DNA of 64,000 bases, taken from contig OZ244977.1 of assembly GCA_965222995.1 (NCBI GenBank), positions 1,674,001-1,738,000 on the forward strand. Reading direction: 5' to 3'. The position numbers were made by a program, and so were the translations under genes. Under the pieces are notes generated by a model. The model was not told where the DNA came from and made no database searches. It was given only the letters and a program-made list of their open reading frames with translations. Within the stretch, counting starts at the first letter, position 1. Each line of letters begins with the position of its first letter. Below, piece by piece: positions 29,526 to 38,907 of the stretch. The stretch comes from SB11 sp965222995 (lineage in GTDB: Bacteria > Bacteroidota > Bacteroidia > UBA8524).

Positions 29526-31433
29526 ATGAAGAAAGTTTTCACGCTATTATTTTTGTTTTTAAGTCTGATGGCAAATGCATCAGACACTTCAAAGTTTCAA
29601 ATTACTTTTCCATCAGTTGCCATGGATGGTGCAAAAGCAGAAATCAGCATTGCGGCTGAAACTCCATTAAACGGCGATATTGCAGGCACTGTCAATTCAA
29701 CTCCAACAACATTCAGCTTTAAAAACGGTATAGCAAAACACCAACATGTATTTCATAGCAATGAAACTACAACAGTTAGTATTAGAGCTACCAAAGAAAG
29801 CAAAAATGTAACTACCATCCCGCTTTGGCTGTCCATCGTTCCGCCTTTGCTGGCTATTGGTATGGCGCTGATATTTAAAGAGGTGCTCAGCTCTTTGTTT
29901 TTAGGCATATTCTCAGGCACACTAATATTATATAGCTATCAAGATGGGGCACTAGGAATTTTTACCGGCTTTATCTCAATTATTGATAAATACATTCTAC
30001 CCGAATTACTAGATAATGGGCACATGTCCATTATAGTTTTTTCAATGGTTATTGGTGGTATGGTAACAGTAATCTCTAAAAACGGGGGTATGCTGGGCTT
30101 TGTAAATATTATAGCCAAATATGCCCGCACGGCAAAATCAGGGCAAGTGGTTACCTGGGCATTGGGCATTGTGATATTCTTTGATGATTATGCAAATACT
30201 TTAGTTGTAGGTAACTCTATGCGCCCGCTTACAGACCGTTTGAAAATATCGCGTGAAAAACTGGCATATATAGTAGACTCTACGGCAGCACCCATAGCTT
30301 CAATTGCCTTTGTTACTACTTGGATTGGTGCCCAGTTGGGATATATTGGGGATGGTATAAAATCTTTGCCCGAGTTAAATGAGAGTAGCTATGCAGTTTT
30401 TCTTAACTCATTACAGTATGCCTTCTACCCTATTCTTACCATAGTATTTATGCTGATTTTGATACTTCGCAATAGGGATTTTGGGCTGATGCACAAATTT
30501 GAGGTAGCCAGTCGTACAAGAAAAGACGATGAACCTATTGCTACTAACAGTAGTGATGCTGACGAAGAAATAAAATCGCTTTCACCTGATGATGACATCC
30601 CCAAAAAAGCATACAATGCAGTAATACCCATTTTAGTTTTGGTATTGGGTACTATGGCGGGTATTTATTACACGGGGATAAATAATGCAGAGTTAAGCAC
30701 CGACATGGGCTTCTTTAAAAAGGTATCAAGCGTTGTTGGTGCTGCTGATTCTTATATATCATTACTTTGGGCAAGTTTAAGTGCTTTAATGGTAGCCATA
30801 GCACTAACCTTAACACAAAAAATAATGAGTTTAGAGCAAACCATTAATGCTATGCTAAAAGGTTTTAAGTTTATGCTTAATGCCATAATGATATTGGTTT
30901 TGGCTTGGGCACTTTCTGCACTTACCGAGCAGTTGAGCACAGCTACTTTTATTACTGATAATCTTATTGCTCTAAACTTTAGCCCTTATCTTATACCTGC
31001 CGTTACTTTTATATTGGCAGGAGCAGTGGCATTTTCAACAGGCTCATCGTGGAGTACCATGGCTATTGTTTACCCCATAATGCTACCGGCTACATGGCTT
31101 TTATGCAGTGAATTGGGCTGGGATGCTGAGACCTCACTAAGTATTTTTTATAATGTTGTATCCTGCGTTTTAGCAGGTGCTATTTTTGGCGACCACTGCT
31201 CCCCTATTAGCGATACAACTATTCTTAGCTCACTAGCAAGCAGTTGTAACCATATTAACCATGTTCGCACTCAAATGCCTTATGCACTTACTGTTGCAGG
31301 TATCTCTATATTGGTAGGTACAATACCCGCTGCATTTGGCTTACCATTCTACATTACCCTTCCGTTAGGTATTGCAATTTGTTGGGTAGTTATTTCATTT
31401 TTAGGCAAAAAAACGACGCCTGAAGCACCATAA
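29526..31433 (+). CDS. NhaC-family Na+/H+ antiporter with an N-terminal periplasmic domain
   Basis: The 635-residue inner-membrane protein begins with a cleavable signal peptide (LLFLFLSLMANAS) and a periplasmic region of about 80 residues. About 11-12 membrane helices follow, including IFFDDYANTLVVGNSMRPLTDR, which is the conserved NhaC-type ion-binding helix with paired Asp residues. GAIFGDHCSPISDTTILSS and FSTGSSWSTMAI are also family motifs. It probably exchanges Na+ for protons, or a related organic solute. A charged cytoplasmic loop (about residues 330-360) carries many Glu and Asp residues. No -33 box is obvious. Confidence 0.9.
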   Translation: MKKVFTLLFLFLSLMANASDTSKFQITFPSVAMDGAKAEISIAAETPLNGDIAGTVNSTPTTFSFKNGIAKHQHVFHSNETTTVSIRATKESKNVTTIPLWLSIVPPLLAIGMALIFKEVLSSLFLGIFSGTLILYSYQDGALGIFTGFISIIDKYILPELLDNGHMSIIVFSMVIGGMVTVISKNGGMLGFVNIIAKYARTAKSGQVVTWALGIVIFFDDYANTLVVGNSMRPLTDRLKISREKLAYIVDSTAAPIASIAFVTTWIGAQLGYIGDGIKSLPELNESSYAVFLNSLQYAFYPILTIVFMLILILRNRDFGLMHKFEVASRTRKDDEPIATNSSDADEEIKSLSPDDDIPKKAYNAVIPILVLVLGTMAGIYYTGINNAELSTDMGFFKKVSSVVGAADSYISLLWASLSALMVAIALTLTQKIMSLEQTINAMLKGFKFMLNAIMILVLAWALSALTEQLSTATFITDNLIALNFSPYLIPAVTFILAGAVAFSTGSSWSTMAIVYPIMLPATWLLCSELGWDAETSLSIFYNVVSCVLAGAIFGDHCSPISDTTILSSLASSCNHINHVRTQMPYALTVAGISILVGTIPAAFGLPFYITLPLGIAICWVVISFLGKKTTPEAP

Positions 31434-31516
31434 CAACAATACTTTCAGTTATAGAATAGAGAAATATTAAAATTCTCTGTATCTTTTTTCATCAAAACGC
31501 ATTATATGCATATAAA

Positions 31517-32116
31517 GTGGTGAAAGTTGTTGAACGTCATAACAAATTGCGTATGAATCCACCGCAAGGATATCACGTCCCTCCCCCTGAAATAAAAGAG
31601 GAAGAGGAACATATAAATGCGGCAAAAAAAGACCCCGAAAAGTTTAAGCCTTTATACGAGAAATATTTTGAACCTATTTTTCGCTTTGTGTATCAAAGGC
31701 TTGATGATAAGGACATTGCCAACGATATAACCCAACAAACTTTTATCAATGCACTTTTAAATATAAAAAAATACCAACACCGTGGGCTTCCGTTTTCGTC
31801 ATGGTTATATAGAATAGCGGTAAATGAGTTGAACAAGAGCTTTAAAGCTCAAAAAAATATAAGAACAATAAATATTGAAACGGCAGGGCTTGAAAACATA
31901 TTTGAAGAAATTGAAGAACAGCCCTACCAAGAGTATAACGATAAACTAAAAAAAGTACTTACTGAATTAGAACCTGACAACCTTTTACTTATTGAAATGC
32001 GCTTTTTTGAAAAACGCAGCTTTAAAGAAATAGGCAACATATTAAGAATCACTGAAAATAATGCAAAGGTGCGCCTATACCGTTTGCTGGATAAAATTAA
32101 AAAAGTGTTGAAGTAA
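31517..32116 (+). CDS. RNA polymerase sigma factor, sigma-70 family (ECF type)
   Basis: The 199-residue sigma factor has region 2 (PLYEKYFEPIFRFVYQRL, then DKDIANDITQQTFINALLN) and region 4 with a helix-turn-helix (FFEKRSFKEIGNILRITENNAKVRL). The first 30 residues (proline- and glutamate-rich) are not part of the family; a shorter start at ATG 31553 would remove 12 of them. The gene is followed after 11 bases by a membrane protein with a short cytoplasmic N-terminus, which suits an anti-sigma-like partner. The regulon is unknown. Confidence 0.9.
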   Translation: MVKVVERHNKLRMNPPQGYHVPPPEIKEEEEHINAAKKDPEKFKPLYEKYFEPIFRFVYQRLDDKDIANDITQQTFINALLNIKKYQHRGLPFSSWLYRIAVNELNKSFKAQKNIRTINIETAGLENIFEEIEEQPYQEYNDKLKKVLTELEPDNLLLIEMRFFEKRSFKEIGNILRITENNAKVRLYRLLDKIKKVLK

Positions 32117-32127
32117 AGTATACAGTA

Positions 32128-33792
32128 ATGAAAAAAATGAAAATAAATATAAACCGAAAACCAATGAGCAGCCAAGAAATTGGTGAAATGCAAAATTTTG
32201 ATTCGGTGTTGAAAGGTGCTGAAGCGGCAGCTTTACCCTTTTATAAGAAATGGTGGTTTGCAGCGGGTACAGGTATAGCAGTTATAGCTACTATAATTGT
32301 TTCGGTATCAGCCTTAAATAATACGAAGCCTAATACACCAGCTACTACCGAGCCGGTGCCCGTAAACTCCATGCCTGTAACAGTTAATCAAAATACTGAA
32401 AAAACCGCTGTTACAGAAGAAACTGCTTTTAGTACTTTTTGGGTTGAAAGCGGAAATATGAAAACTTATGCTATTGATAATGATTTAGAGTTAATAATTC
32501 CTGCCTCAAACTTTGTTGATGAAGAAAACAATGAAGTTAACGGTAAAATTGAAATTCGCTATAGAGAAACCAATATCACCAATAACTCAATTGTTGAAGC
32601 TCAGCAAAGCTCAGATTTAAGCAGAAAACAAGCGGGTGTATATTACGAACCAAAATCAAATAAGTATTTTGAAGTACTCTGCTTCAAAAACAACAAAAAG
32701 GTATTTACATCAACTCACAAACCGATAATAATTCAAAGAAGAGAAGATAATAATAAGAAAACACCTGAAACATTAGTTTATGCAGTCAACTCTCTTTCTA
32801 CTAGTTCAGTTGAAGTTACTGATGAGGTAACAAAAACACAATTGAGCAAAACCGACACAAAGAAAACTAACAAGAAAAAAGATAAACCCGTATACACAAC
32901 AAATAAAAACATCATAAATACAAGGACTGATAACACACTGGTAATTGGAGACAACGCAGTTACTATAAAAGATAAAAAACCTTCGTTTAATATCAGTTAC
33001 CCCGTTGACCCAAATGACCCCTTAAATAAAGCTTTAGAGAATATTACTGTAGAAATAGAACAGCTTAAAATTCAAGCTCCTGTGCCTCCACTGAAAATGG
33101 ACGCTGATAAACAAAATTTTACCTTAAAGTTTGATAGTGAATTACATCCCGAGTTAGATTATTTAAATGAAACTATTTTGGGAGTTGCCGATGAATCTCA
33201 GTTTACACCTGCACTATATAAATATAAGTGGGAAATTGCTACAATTAGTAAGAAAACAGCTAACCCAAACTCCGATTCTAATACTTTTAGGGACAGCTAT
33301 ATAATACAGCTTAAAAAAGCTACCTATATAGGCGAAGAACTGTTTTATACAGATATTAAAACTACTGCTACACGTAAGCCTTGGTACAAAAGACTTTGGG
33401 ACGACATTAAAAGTATTTTTACTAAAACTAAAGTTGAGGACGCACAAGAAACAAAAGCACCTGTTGAAAGTAAGCCCAAAAAAGTTAAATATACTGACGG
33501 TGCAATCCGTTTGGTTCCTGTAGACTCAAGCCAATACTACTACCAGCGTAGCGATTACAGAAGTCCTGTAAGTTTTGAAGTTATCCCGGTATTAAGTGAT
33601 GAACAATATGCTATAGCTATTGAAGAATACAAAGAGAAACTGCTATTATATAACAAGTTGTTGGAAGAGAAGCAGCAAAAGGAAAAAGAAATTCGTGAAG
33701 CGATTAAAAAAAGAAGAGAAGAACGTATAAGCTCACACCGTAGAAAAATAGAAATCTACATGGGTTTATCTAAAGATACCGGTTTGCAGTAG
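32128..33792 (+). CDS. Single-pass membrane protein, probable partner of the sigma factor
   Basis: I do not recognise a named family for this 554-residue protein. About 40 N-terminal residues would be cytoplasmic, then one membrane helix (WWFAAGTGIAVIATIIVSV, about 46-64) leads into a large extracytoplasmic part. That part contains the segment FWVESGNMKTYAIDNDLELIIP and a long KK-rich linker (about 240-270). The C-terminus is a charged coiled coil (about 500-545). Its position 11 bases after an ECF sigma gene suggests an anti-sigma or signal-sensing role, but no zinc-binding HxxxCxxC anti-sigma motif is present. Confidence 0.68.
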   Translation: MKKMKININRKPMSSQEIGEMQNFDSVLKGAEAAALPFYKKWWFAAGTGIAVIATIIVSVSALNNTKPNTPATTEPVPVNSMPVTVNQNTEKTAVTEETAFSTFWVESGNMKTYAIDNDLELIIPASNFVDEENNEVNGKIEIRYRETNITNNSIVEAQQSSDLSRKQAGVYYEPKSNKYFEVLCFKNNKKVFTSTHKPIIIQRREDNNKKTPETLVYAVNSLSTSSVEVTDEVTKTQLSKTDTKKTNKKKDKPVYTTNKNIINTRTDNTLVIGDNAVTIKDKKPSFNISYPVDPNDPLNKALENITVEIEQLKIQAPVPPLKMDADKQNFTLKFDSELHPELDYLNETILGVADESQFTPALYKYKWEIATISKKTANPNSDSNTFRDSYIIQLKKATYIGEELFYTDIKTTATRKPWYKRLWDDIKSIFTKTKVEDAQETKAPVESKPKKVKYTDGAIRLVPVDSSQYYYQRSDYRSPVSFEVIPVLSDEQYAIAIEEYKEKLLLYNKLLEEKQQKEKEIREAIKKRREERISSHRRKIEIYMGLSKDTGLQ

Positions 33793-33824
33793 AAGGTTAG
33801 AGTTCATATGGCAAACAATTAGTG

Positions 33825-33851
33825 GCCTCGTTGGGAAACGGGGCTTTTTTT
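33825..33851 (+). terminator. Terminator of the sigma factor operon
   Basis: GCCTCGTT (33825-33832) pairs with AACGGGGC (33837-33844, one G-U) and is followed by seven T residues. It ends next to the stop codon of the convergent dehydrogenase gene. Confidence 0.88.
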
Positions 33852-35046
33852 ATGCTATATAGTCTTCTAAATAGCTATAATGCTCTGTTAATTTACCCCC
33901 TTCGGCAATTGTAGCTCTCTTAATAATATCATCCTTATCTCCGGCAATTAATAATGGCATAATATGGTTTACCATGCTACTGCCAAATTCTTGTGAGGCA
34001 TCGGCAGGTAATTCGCAAGGCAGGTTAGTAACTGCCATTATATCCACCGAATTACCTAAATAAGGTTCAACTTCTTTAGAAACATAACTATCCCAGCCTA
34101 TAACAGGGTCTTCAATAGGTGTAGGGCGTAAAGTACATGGAATACTCCCTTCTACATCACAGGTTATATCTGCAATTACTTTAATTCTAAAATCAGGGGC
34201 TTTCATATCCTCTTTAGTAAAATAAACAGGTATTCTTTCCTCCCAGTAAATAGCATTAATCACTAAATCTGTAACAGGAGTATATTGGTCAAACGTTCCT
34301 TTATATTCTTCTGGATGAACAAAAAAATGTTCCCTACTCCACTCACTACCATCTTTTCTAGCATAAAAATCTTTAGGGCTTAAATGCACAAAAACAGGCT
34401 CATTAAATACTCCTTTTAGGTATTCTTCCCTATTAACTTGTTTAATACCTGCATTTTTAAGTAGTTCAACACTACCATGTCCTACTCTGCCATCGCCACA
34501 TATAGCAATTTTCATAGGTGGAAAATCAATAGTATTAAGCTGTTCTCTCAGTGCCTCGTAGGTTTTTAACTCATGGGCAGGGGTTAAATTATATCGGGTA
34601 AACTTCTTACCCCATGTTAGCAAACCATTATATGCCCCTACAATCCCTGCAAAATGCCCAAAACCTAATACCCTTCCACCTTCTTTCCATTCCAAGCATT
34701 CATAATCAACTAACTTAATATTACGTTTGATTATCTCTTGCAACATCTCCTTATTATATGGTTGTTTTTTAATGGTATGCGAAAAGAACAAATAGATTTT
34801 ATTGGGAATAAGATTTTTAATAGGCACCTCCTTCACCCCTAAAAGAATATCTGCATCACTCACATCTTCTTGCACATTTACACCCACTGCTTTATAATCC
34901 TCATCTGTATAGCAACGTTCTGGCGAACTCTCTGCCACTACTTCTACATTTGGAAAGTCTTTCATCACTTGTGCAGCTTGTTTAGGGCTAAGGGCTACAC
35001 GTTCATCAGCAGGTTGTTTGTATTCTCTTATCAGGGCAATTTTCAT
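33850..35046 (-). CDS. Saccharopine/alanine dehydrogenase-like NAD(P)-dependent oxidoreductase
   Basis: The 398-residue cytoplasmic enzyme has the AlaDH/PNT N-terminal domain (IALIREYKQPADERVALSP and VVAESSPERCYTDEDY) and a Rossmann domain (MKIAICGDGRVGHGSVELL, about 180-198). This is the layout of lysine-forming saccharopine dehydrogenase and alanine dehydrogenase. The catalytic His of SHTIKKQPYN fits either. The late part (ADITCDVEGSIPCTLRPTPIEDPV) resembles the saccharopine dehydrogenase branch more, so I lean to that branch. Its reaction cannot be fixed from the sequence alone, and no lysine-pathway gene is adjacent. Confidence 0.82.
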   Translation of the reverse strand: MKIALIREYKQPADERVALSPKQAAQVMKDFPNVEVVAESSPERCYTDEDYKAVGVNVQEDVSDADILLGVKEVPIKNLIPNKIYLFFSHTIKKQPYNKEMLQEIIKRNIKLVDYECLEWKEGGRVLGFGHFAGIVGAYNGLLTWGKKFTRYNLTPAHELKTYEALREQLNTIDFPPMKIAICGDGRVGHGSVELLKNAGIKQVNREEYLKGVFNEPVFVHLSPKDFYARKDGSEWSREHFFVHPEEYKGTFDQYTPVTDLVINAIYWEERIPVYFTKEDMKAPDFRIKVIADITCDVEGSIPCTLRPTPIEDPVIGWDSYVSKEVEPYLGNSVDIMAVTNLPCELPADASQEFGSSMVNHIMPLLIAGDKDDIIKRATIAEGGKLTEHYSYLEDYIA

Positions 35047-35153
35047 GGGTACAAAAGTAGTAAATACTATAACTCATCAAGCATGCTCTTACTATATTCT
35101 GAACAAGGTATATTTTTGCTATCTAAATACTTTTTTTAAGCTTACCAAAATCA

Positions 35154-35636
35154 TTAATTAAAACACCTCTGAAGTTTTTCAGTTGATATTCTATCTTTAT
35201 GGTCATTATAATAAAATACACTTAACTCCGCATACCTTTTAAGGTGTTTATTTCGCTTAACTTCTTTAATATTTTTAATAAGCAACACTTCTGTACTTTT
35301 GTTGGCGTGTTTATATATTATTAATCTATCATCTCTAAAGTAAAGAGTAACATATATCAGTCGCATATTTATTAATGTCATCACTGATGAAATTAGGGTT
35401 GCTACAACCAGTTCAACCAATAAATTACCAACTAACTCTCGAAGAACAAGACCTGCAATAAAAAGTGTGGTTAGCACTACATAGAAATGCGGCATTATTT
35501 TAGGTCCAAGCACTAATTCATTATCTCCAAAATCAAAATCATTCTTTTTGCTAAAACTATGAATGCTGTACATTACCAGCAATTCAATGAAAATAAAAAT
35601 ACATACATAATATAATACAAAAAGATTTTCTTCCAT
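35154..35636 (-). CDS. Small membrane protein of unknown function
   Basis: The 160-residue protein has three hydrophobic segments (about 5-25, 50-68 and 72-98) and a C-terminal beta-rich cytoplasmic tail (LIIYKHANKSTEVLLIKNIKEVKR) that recalls a PH-like YdbT/bPH2 fold. I do not recognise a family. It stands alone between a dehydrogenase gene and the tmRNA gene, with low GC like its surroundings. Confidence 0.6.
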   Translation of the reverse strand: MEENLFVLYYVCIFIFIELLVMYSIHSFSKKNDFDFGDNELVLGPKIMPHFYVVLTTLFIAGLVLRELVGNLLVELVVATLISSVMTLINMRLIYVTLYFRDDRLIIYKHANKSTEVLLIKNIKEVKRNKHLKRYAELSVFYYNDHKDRISTEKLQRCFN

Positions 35637-35691
35637 TTGAGTACTAAAATAATCTTTAATAAGTATAGTACACTTTTTGCACTACCTATTG

Positions 35692-35699
35692 TACCTTTG
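35692..35699 (+). promoter_or_regulatory. -7 promoter element of the tmRNA gene
   Basis: TACCTTTG matches TAnnTTTG exactly and lies 18 bases before the mature tmRNA 5' end. A -33 box at the usual distance is not clear; TTTG occurs only 12 bases upstream. Confidence 0.5.
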
Positions 35700-35717
35700 T
35701 AGTTCACACAAGATTAT

Positions 35718-36087
35718 GGGGCTGACTGGAATTGACGGGAAGAGCAATTTGTGTGTAAGCATGCAGAGCGTTGTGTGGAGGCTCTTTAATCTGAACACTC
35801 AAAAACACAAACGGCGATAATAACTTCGCTTTAGCTGCCTAATCAAGTTAGATTACGCATTCGCTAACTGTTTCAGGAGAATTTATTCAGTAGTTCGCCT
35901 ACTAGAAACAGTCAAACATACTGAATATTTGCAGGTAACAGCCGATAGCTTGTAGATTATAATCGGCATAAGGTAGTATTTTGGTGAGCGACAGACCTGA
36001 TACTACCCGACAATAACTGCCGCTAAGCATGTAGAAAGCGCAACCAAATTCCTTCTCCGGACAGGGGTTCGAATCCCCTCAGCTCCA
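35718..36087 (+). ncRNA. ssrA: Transfer-messenger RNA (tmRNA)
   Basis: The gene begins GGGGCTGACTGGAATTGACG and ends GGTTCGAATCCCCTCAGCTCCA, forming the Ala-tRNA-like domain with acceptor pairing GGGGCT/AGCTCC. The tag reading frame (35813-35842) encodes GDNNFALAA and then TAA, ending in the ALAA degron typical of ClpXP targeting. The CCA end is not encoded. tmRNA rescues stalled ribosomes with SmpB. The length is about 370 bases. Confidence 0.96.
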
Positions 36088-36726
36088 CTTTATCAGTTTT
36101 GAGTTTGAGGATTTAACAAGAGAAAAGAACTCTCAACCCATACTAAAAAATCTATGTTTGACTTTGAGAAACTTGAGGTTTAGAACTTAGTTTTCTGAAA
36201 ACTTTATTGCTAAAGTAGAAGTACTAAAAGGAAAAAAGAGTTCGGCATTTGATAAAAATCCTAAATAAAAAAGGATTTAGCCTCCGCTTGTTTCGCAATC
36301 TTCCAACGTCTTTAAAATTACTTTTAAAAATCCCACGAGGGTAAATAAGCCTGATTTTGAAGGGCGGTTGAGCCGTAATAAAAATGATGTTAATTTTTCA
36401 AATATTAACCGAACTCTTACACAAAAATAATACTATTTACAGACTTAACGAACAGTTTTATACAACCTCATTAGTGGCATAGTAACTTAATTATAATACT
36501 AAATTGCTAAGTCTTACCTAGCACAAAATCTATGTAGGTAACTTTTTCAGATGAATATGGTCTGAATCTCCTCCATACATGCTATAAAAGCAATTTACCA
36601 ATTTGTTAGTCGCTCCACAATTACGATTTAGGGTATAAGAATTATGAAAGAGAAAGAAACTCAATACTCACATTCAAACTCGAATTTAAATTAATATTAA
36701 ATTGCCAAACACAAAACTTAGTCTCT
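36088..36726. other. 639-base gap after tmRNA without a supported gene
   Basis: tmRNA 3' ends are common integration sites, so I searched this AT-rich gap for a repeated tmRNA 3' end and for an integrase remnant, and found neither. One weak inverted repeat is present (AAATCC with GGATTT around 36258-36280). No frame longer than about 60 codons looks real. Confidence 0.5.
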
Positions 36727-37707
36727 GTGCACTTAGAATTTAATATATCTGAACCCGGTAAAATTTTAGAGCATCTTGCCCGGCAGTTTGATACTGAAAT
36801 TACAGGAAATACCATCCAAATACCCAATCACCTAGGTACAGGGTACATAATGCACAAAATGATAGAAGATGGGCTGTCACTAACTATGATGTATTTCAAG
36901 TTACATGAAGCAGTGATGCTTACTAAAACCGCATCAAATCAAAACTACTTCCCTATTATGATTTGGTGTCCGGATACTACTATGCACCAAATGATAGATG
37001 CAAAATGGGAAAGTTTAGGCTCATCATCATTACATGGCACGTTTTATTCTTCACCATCAATCCATTCAAAATTCAAAGGAGAAAAAGAAAGCCAGTTTTC
37101 TAATGTTACCCTTTCGGTAACTAAAAAGTGGATTGAAGATAATTTAATTATAGGCAAGCAGCCTGCAAGATTTATTGACCTAGCAAAAGGCCCGCGTCCT
37201 TTCTGTGTATATGAAAGTGTATCTTACGATATGGTTTTATGCGTAGAAAAAATTGCTCAAAACCTTTTTAGCCAATCTTCTACAGCCAGGTTAAATATAA
37301 AAAGTAAAACCATTGAGCTGTTGGGTATTTTTATAGAAAAATTACAACGCAGGGGCTCACTGCCTGTTTCTAAAAATCTTAACAGTGTTGAAGTGGAAAA
37401 AGTACTTCAACTAAAGAACAAATTGGAAAACAACCCTGTTGATTTATCTAACATAGAAATATTAGCAAAAGAACTGGGTATGAGCGTATCTAAACTTCAA
37501 AAGTATTTCAAGCATGTTATTGGAGTTAGTATATACCAATATGCACTTAAAATACGGATGCAAATGGCAAGGAACCTTTTAGCAACTAGAAAATACTCTG
37601 TTTCTGAAGTAGGTTTTAAAGTAGGTTATAGCAACCTTAGCCATTTTACAGCTGTTTTTAAACGCCAATTTGGTATTAACCCAAAAAGCTATTTACAAAA
37701 CCAATAA
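36727..37707 (+). CDS. AraC-family transcriptional regulator
   Basis: The 326-residue regulator has an unassigned N-terminal sensing part and a C-terminal AraC/XylS DNA-binding domain with two helix-turn-helix motifs. The first includes LAKELGMSVSKLQKYFKHVIG, quoted in part, and the second VGFKVGYSNLSHFTAVFKRQFG, likewise ending in NPKSYLQ. The start is a GTG at 36727. The target is unknown; it faces a convergent pair (SRPBCC and YciI genes). A weak bidirectional hairpin separates them. Confidence 0.9.
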   Translation: MHLEFNISEPGKILEHLARQFDTEITGNTIQIPNHLGTGYIMHKMIEDGLSLTMMYFKLHEAVMLTKTASNQNYFPIMIWCPDTTMHQMIDAKWESLGSSSLHGTFYSSPSIHSKFKGEKESQFSNVTLSVTKKWIEDNLIIGKQPARFIDLAKGPRPFCVYESVSYDMVLCVEKIAQNLFSQSSTARLNIKSKTIELLGIFIEKLQRRGSLPVSKNLNSVEVEKVLQLKNKLENNPVDLSNIEILAKELGMSVSKLQKYFKHVIGVSIYQYALKIRMQMARNLLATRKYSVSEVGFKVGYSNLSHFTAVFKRQFGINPKSYLQNQ

Positions 37708-37738
37708 AAACCCACCTACTTATTTAGTTGGCGGGTTT
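37708..37738. terminator. Imperfect hairpin between convergent genes
   Basis: AAACCCACC pairs with GGCGGGTTT (one mismatch) around an A-T-rich loop. It lies directly after the AraC stop codon and 26 bases from the convergent gene's stop. Confidence 0.55.
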
Positions 37739-37763
37739 CCTTTCACTTATTTTATACAGAAAG

Positions 37764-38426
37764 CTACTCTGTATTTCCTATAGCAGAGAACTTATCTTCC
37801 CGCTTCATCTTTTTGTATTGCTTTTTAATGGCTTTAAAATTCTTTTTATCTACCGCTTCACCGGTTTCTATAAAATATTTCATACCTATAAGGGCCGCTT
37901 CAAACTCTTTTTTAATAGAGCCTTTAAACACTTTTCCCACAAACTTAGGTTTGGTTTTATAGTATAACGTTTGTGTTATAAGTACTCTCCCTTCACTTTG
38001 TTTTTCCAATTCACATTTGGCTATGGCTTCAAGCTTAGGTTTTGCATCAAGAACTTTCACATACATATACTCTTGCTCTGCAAAAGCAATTATTTCTTCT
38101 TTGGTGTATTTGCTTTTGCTATCATTAAAGTAACAAACCCGTTGTGCACCTACCTCTCCTTTTACATCATTGGGACATTCTGAATGAAGTGCCGAATAGA
38201 AATAATTAGATACTTCACTAAAATTAGTAAACATAGTTTCCCAGGCTTTTTCTTTGGTGGCATTTATAATTACTGATGATGTAACCGAGGTATAATCTCT
38301 AGGTATAGTTACTGTTGTATCCATAGAACTTAAGGGTATATGATTACTGGTTTTATTTATAGTATGAGTAAACGACATACTAAAAGCAATCACCAGTATA
38401 ACCAGTGCTGTTTTAAATAACCTCAT
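37764..38426 (-). CDS. Exported SRPBCC-like protein
   Basis: The 220-residue protein has an N-terminal hydrophobic signal or anchor (FKTALVILVIAFSMSFTHT). The rest fits the SRPBCC/START helix-grip fold: VTSSVIINATKEKAWETMF starts strand 1 and helix 1, and the C-terminal helix is FKGSIKKEFEAALIGMKYFIE. Such domains bind hydrophobic ligands. The gene follows a YciI-like gene by 6 bases and is likely cotranscribed. The ligand is unknown. Confidence 0.65.
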   Translation of the reverse strand: MRLFKTALVILVIAFSMSFTHTINKTSNHIPLSSMDTTVTIPRDYTSVTSSVIINATKEKAWETMFTNFSEVSNYFYSALHSECPNDVKGEVGAQRVCYFNDSKSKYTKEEIIAFAEQEYMYVKVLDAKPKLEAIAKCELEKQSEGRVLITQTLYYKTKPKFVGKVFKGSIKKEFEAALIGMKYFIETGEAVDKKNFKAIKKQYKKMKREDKFSAIGNTE

Positions 38427-38432
38427 AAAGTA

Positions 38433-38765
38433 TTATTTCATATCATGGAAAGGACGCACCATTATTTCCATGGGGTTAAGCAAAGGACATTCTTTAGCAA
38501 TTTCAGTAGCTTGATTAATATCATTAGCTTTTAAATGTACATAGCCACCAATAATTTCTTTCTCACTTAAAAAATCTCCGCTTTCCTTTACGTTTGCTTT
38601 GGCATCTATATATTTCCCTTCAGGAAAGAATGGAGCGCCACTAATATAGTTGCCGCTATCACCCCATTTTTTCATCCAGCCTTGATAATTACCTAGCTTG
38701 ATTTGTAATTCTTCAGGAGAGCACTGACGGCTATCGCCTTTGATAATTAGCATAAATTCTTTCAT
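38433..38765 (-). CDS. YciI-family (DGPF-domain) protein
   Basis: The 110-residue protein matches the YciI/DGPF dimeric alpha-beta barrel family: EFMLIIKGDSRQCSPEELQ at the start, then VKESGDFLSEKEIIGGYVHLKA and the late CPLLNPMEIMVRPFHDMK. Members are often encoded next to ECF sigma factors; here the neighbour is an SRPBCC protein and no sigma gene is close. The catalytic His/Asp pair described for YciI is not obvious, so enzymatic activity is uncertain. Confidence 0.8.
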   Translation of the reverse strand: MKEFMLIIKGDSRQCSPEELQIKLGNYQGWMKKWGDSGNYISGAPFFPEGKYIDAKANVKESGDFLSEKEIIGGYVHLKANDINQATEIAKECPLLNPMEIMVRPFHDMK

Positions 38766-38857
38766 GGTATTCTTTTTTAATTCTATACCACAAAATTGAG
38801 GTGTACACTAACGACTAAATACCCGAAAAACAGAACTTTTTACCCGAAAACAGTCAT

Positions 38858-38893
38858 AAAAAAAGTGCCATCTAGCTTTAGATGGCACTTTTT
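38858..38893 (-). terminator. Terminator after the type A sorting-domain protein gene
   Basis: A perfect 15-bp stem (38860-38874 with 38879-38893, core AGTGCCATCTA) is followed on the minus strand by a T run. It lies 15 bases past the stop codon. Confidence 0.92.
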
Positions 38894-38907
38894 ATGATTT
38901 AAATATT

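Noticed and set aside
36088..36726. Possible genomic island inserted at the tmRNA 3' end
   Set aside because: No repeated copy of the tmRNA 3' end and no integrase or phage gene is visible downstream; the next genes look like ordinary accessory genes.
38819..38855. Two copies of TACCCGAAAA close together before the YciI gene
   Set aside because: The repeat is only about 10 bases and occurs twice, in AT-rich intergenic sequence; an operator is possible but cannot be supported.
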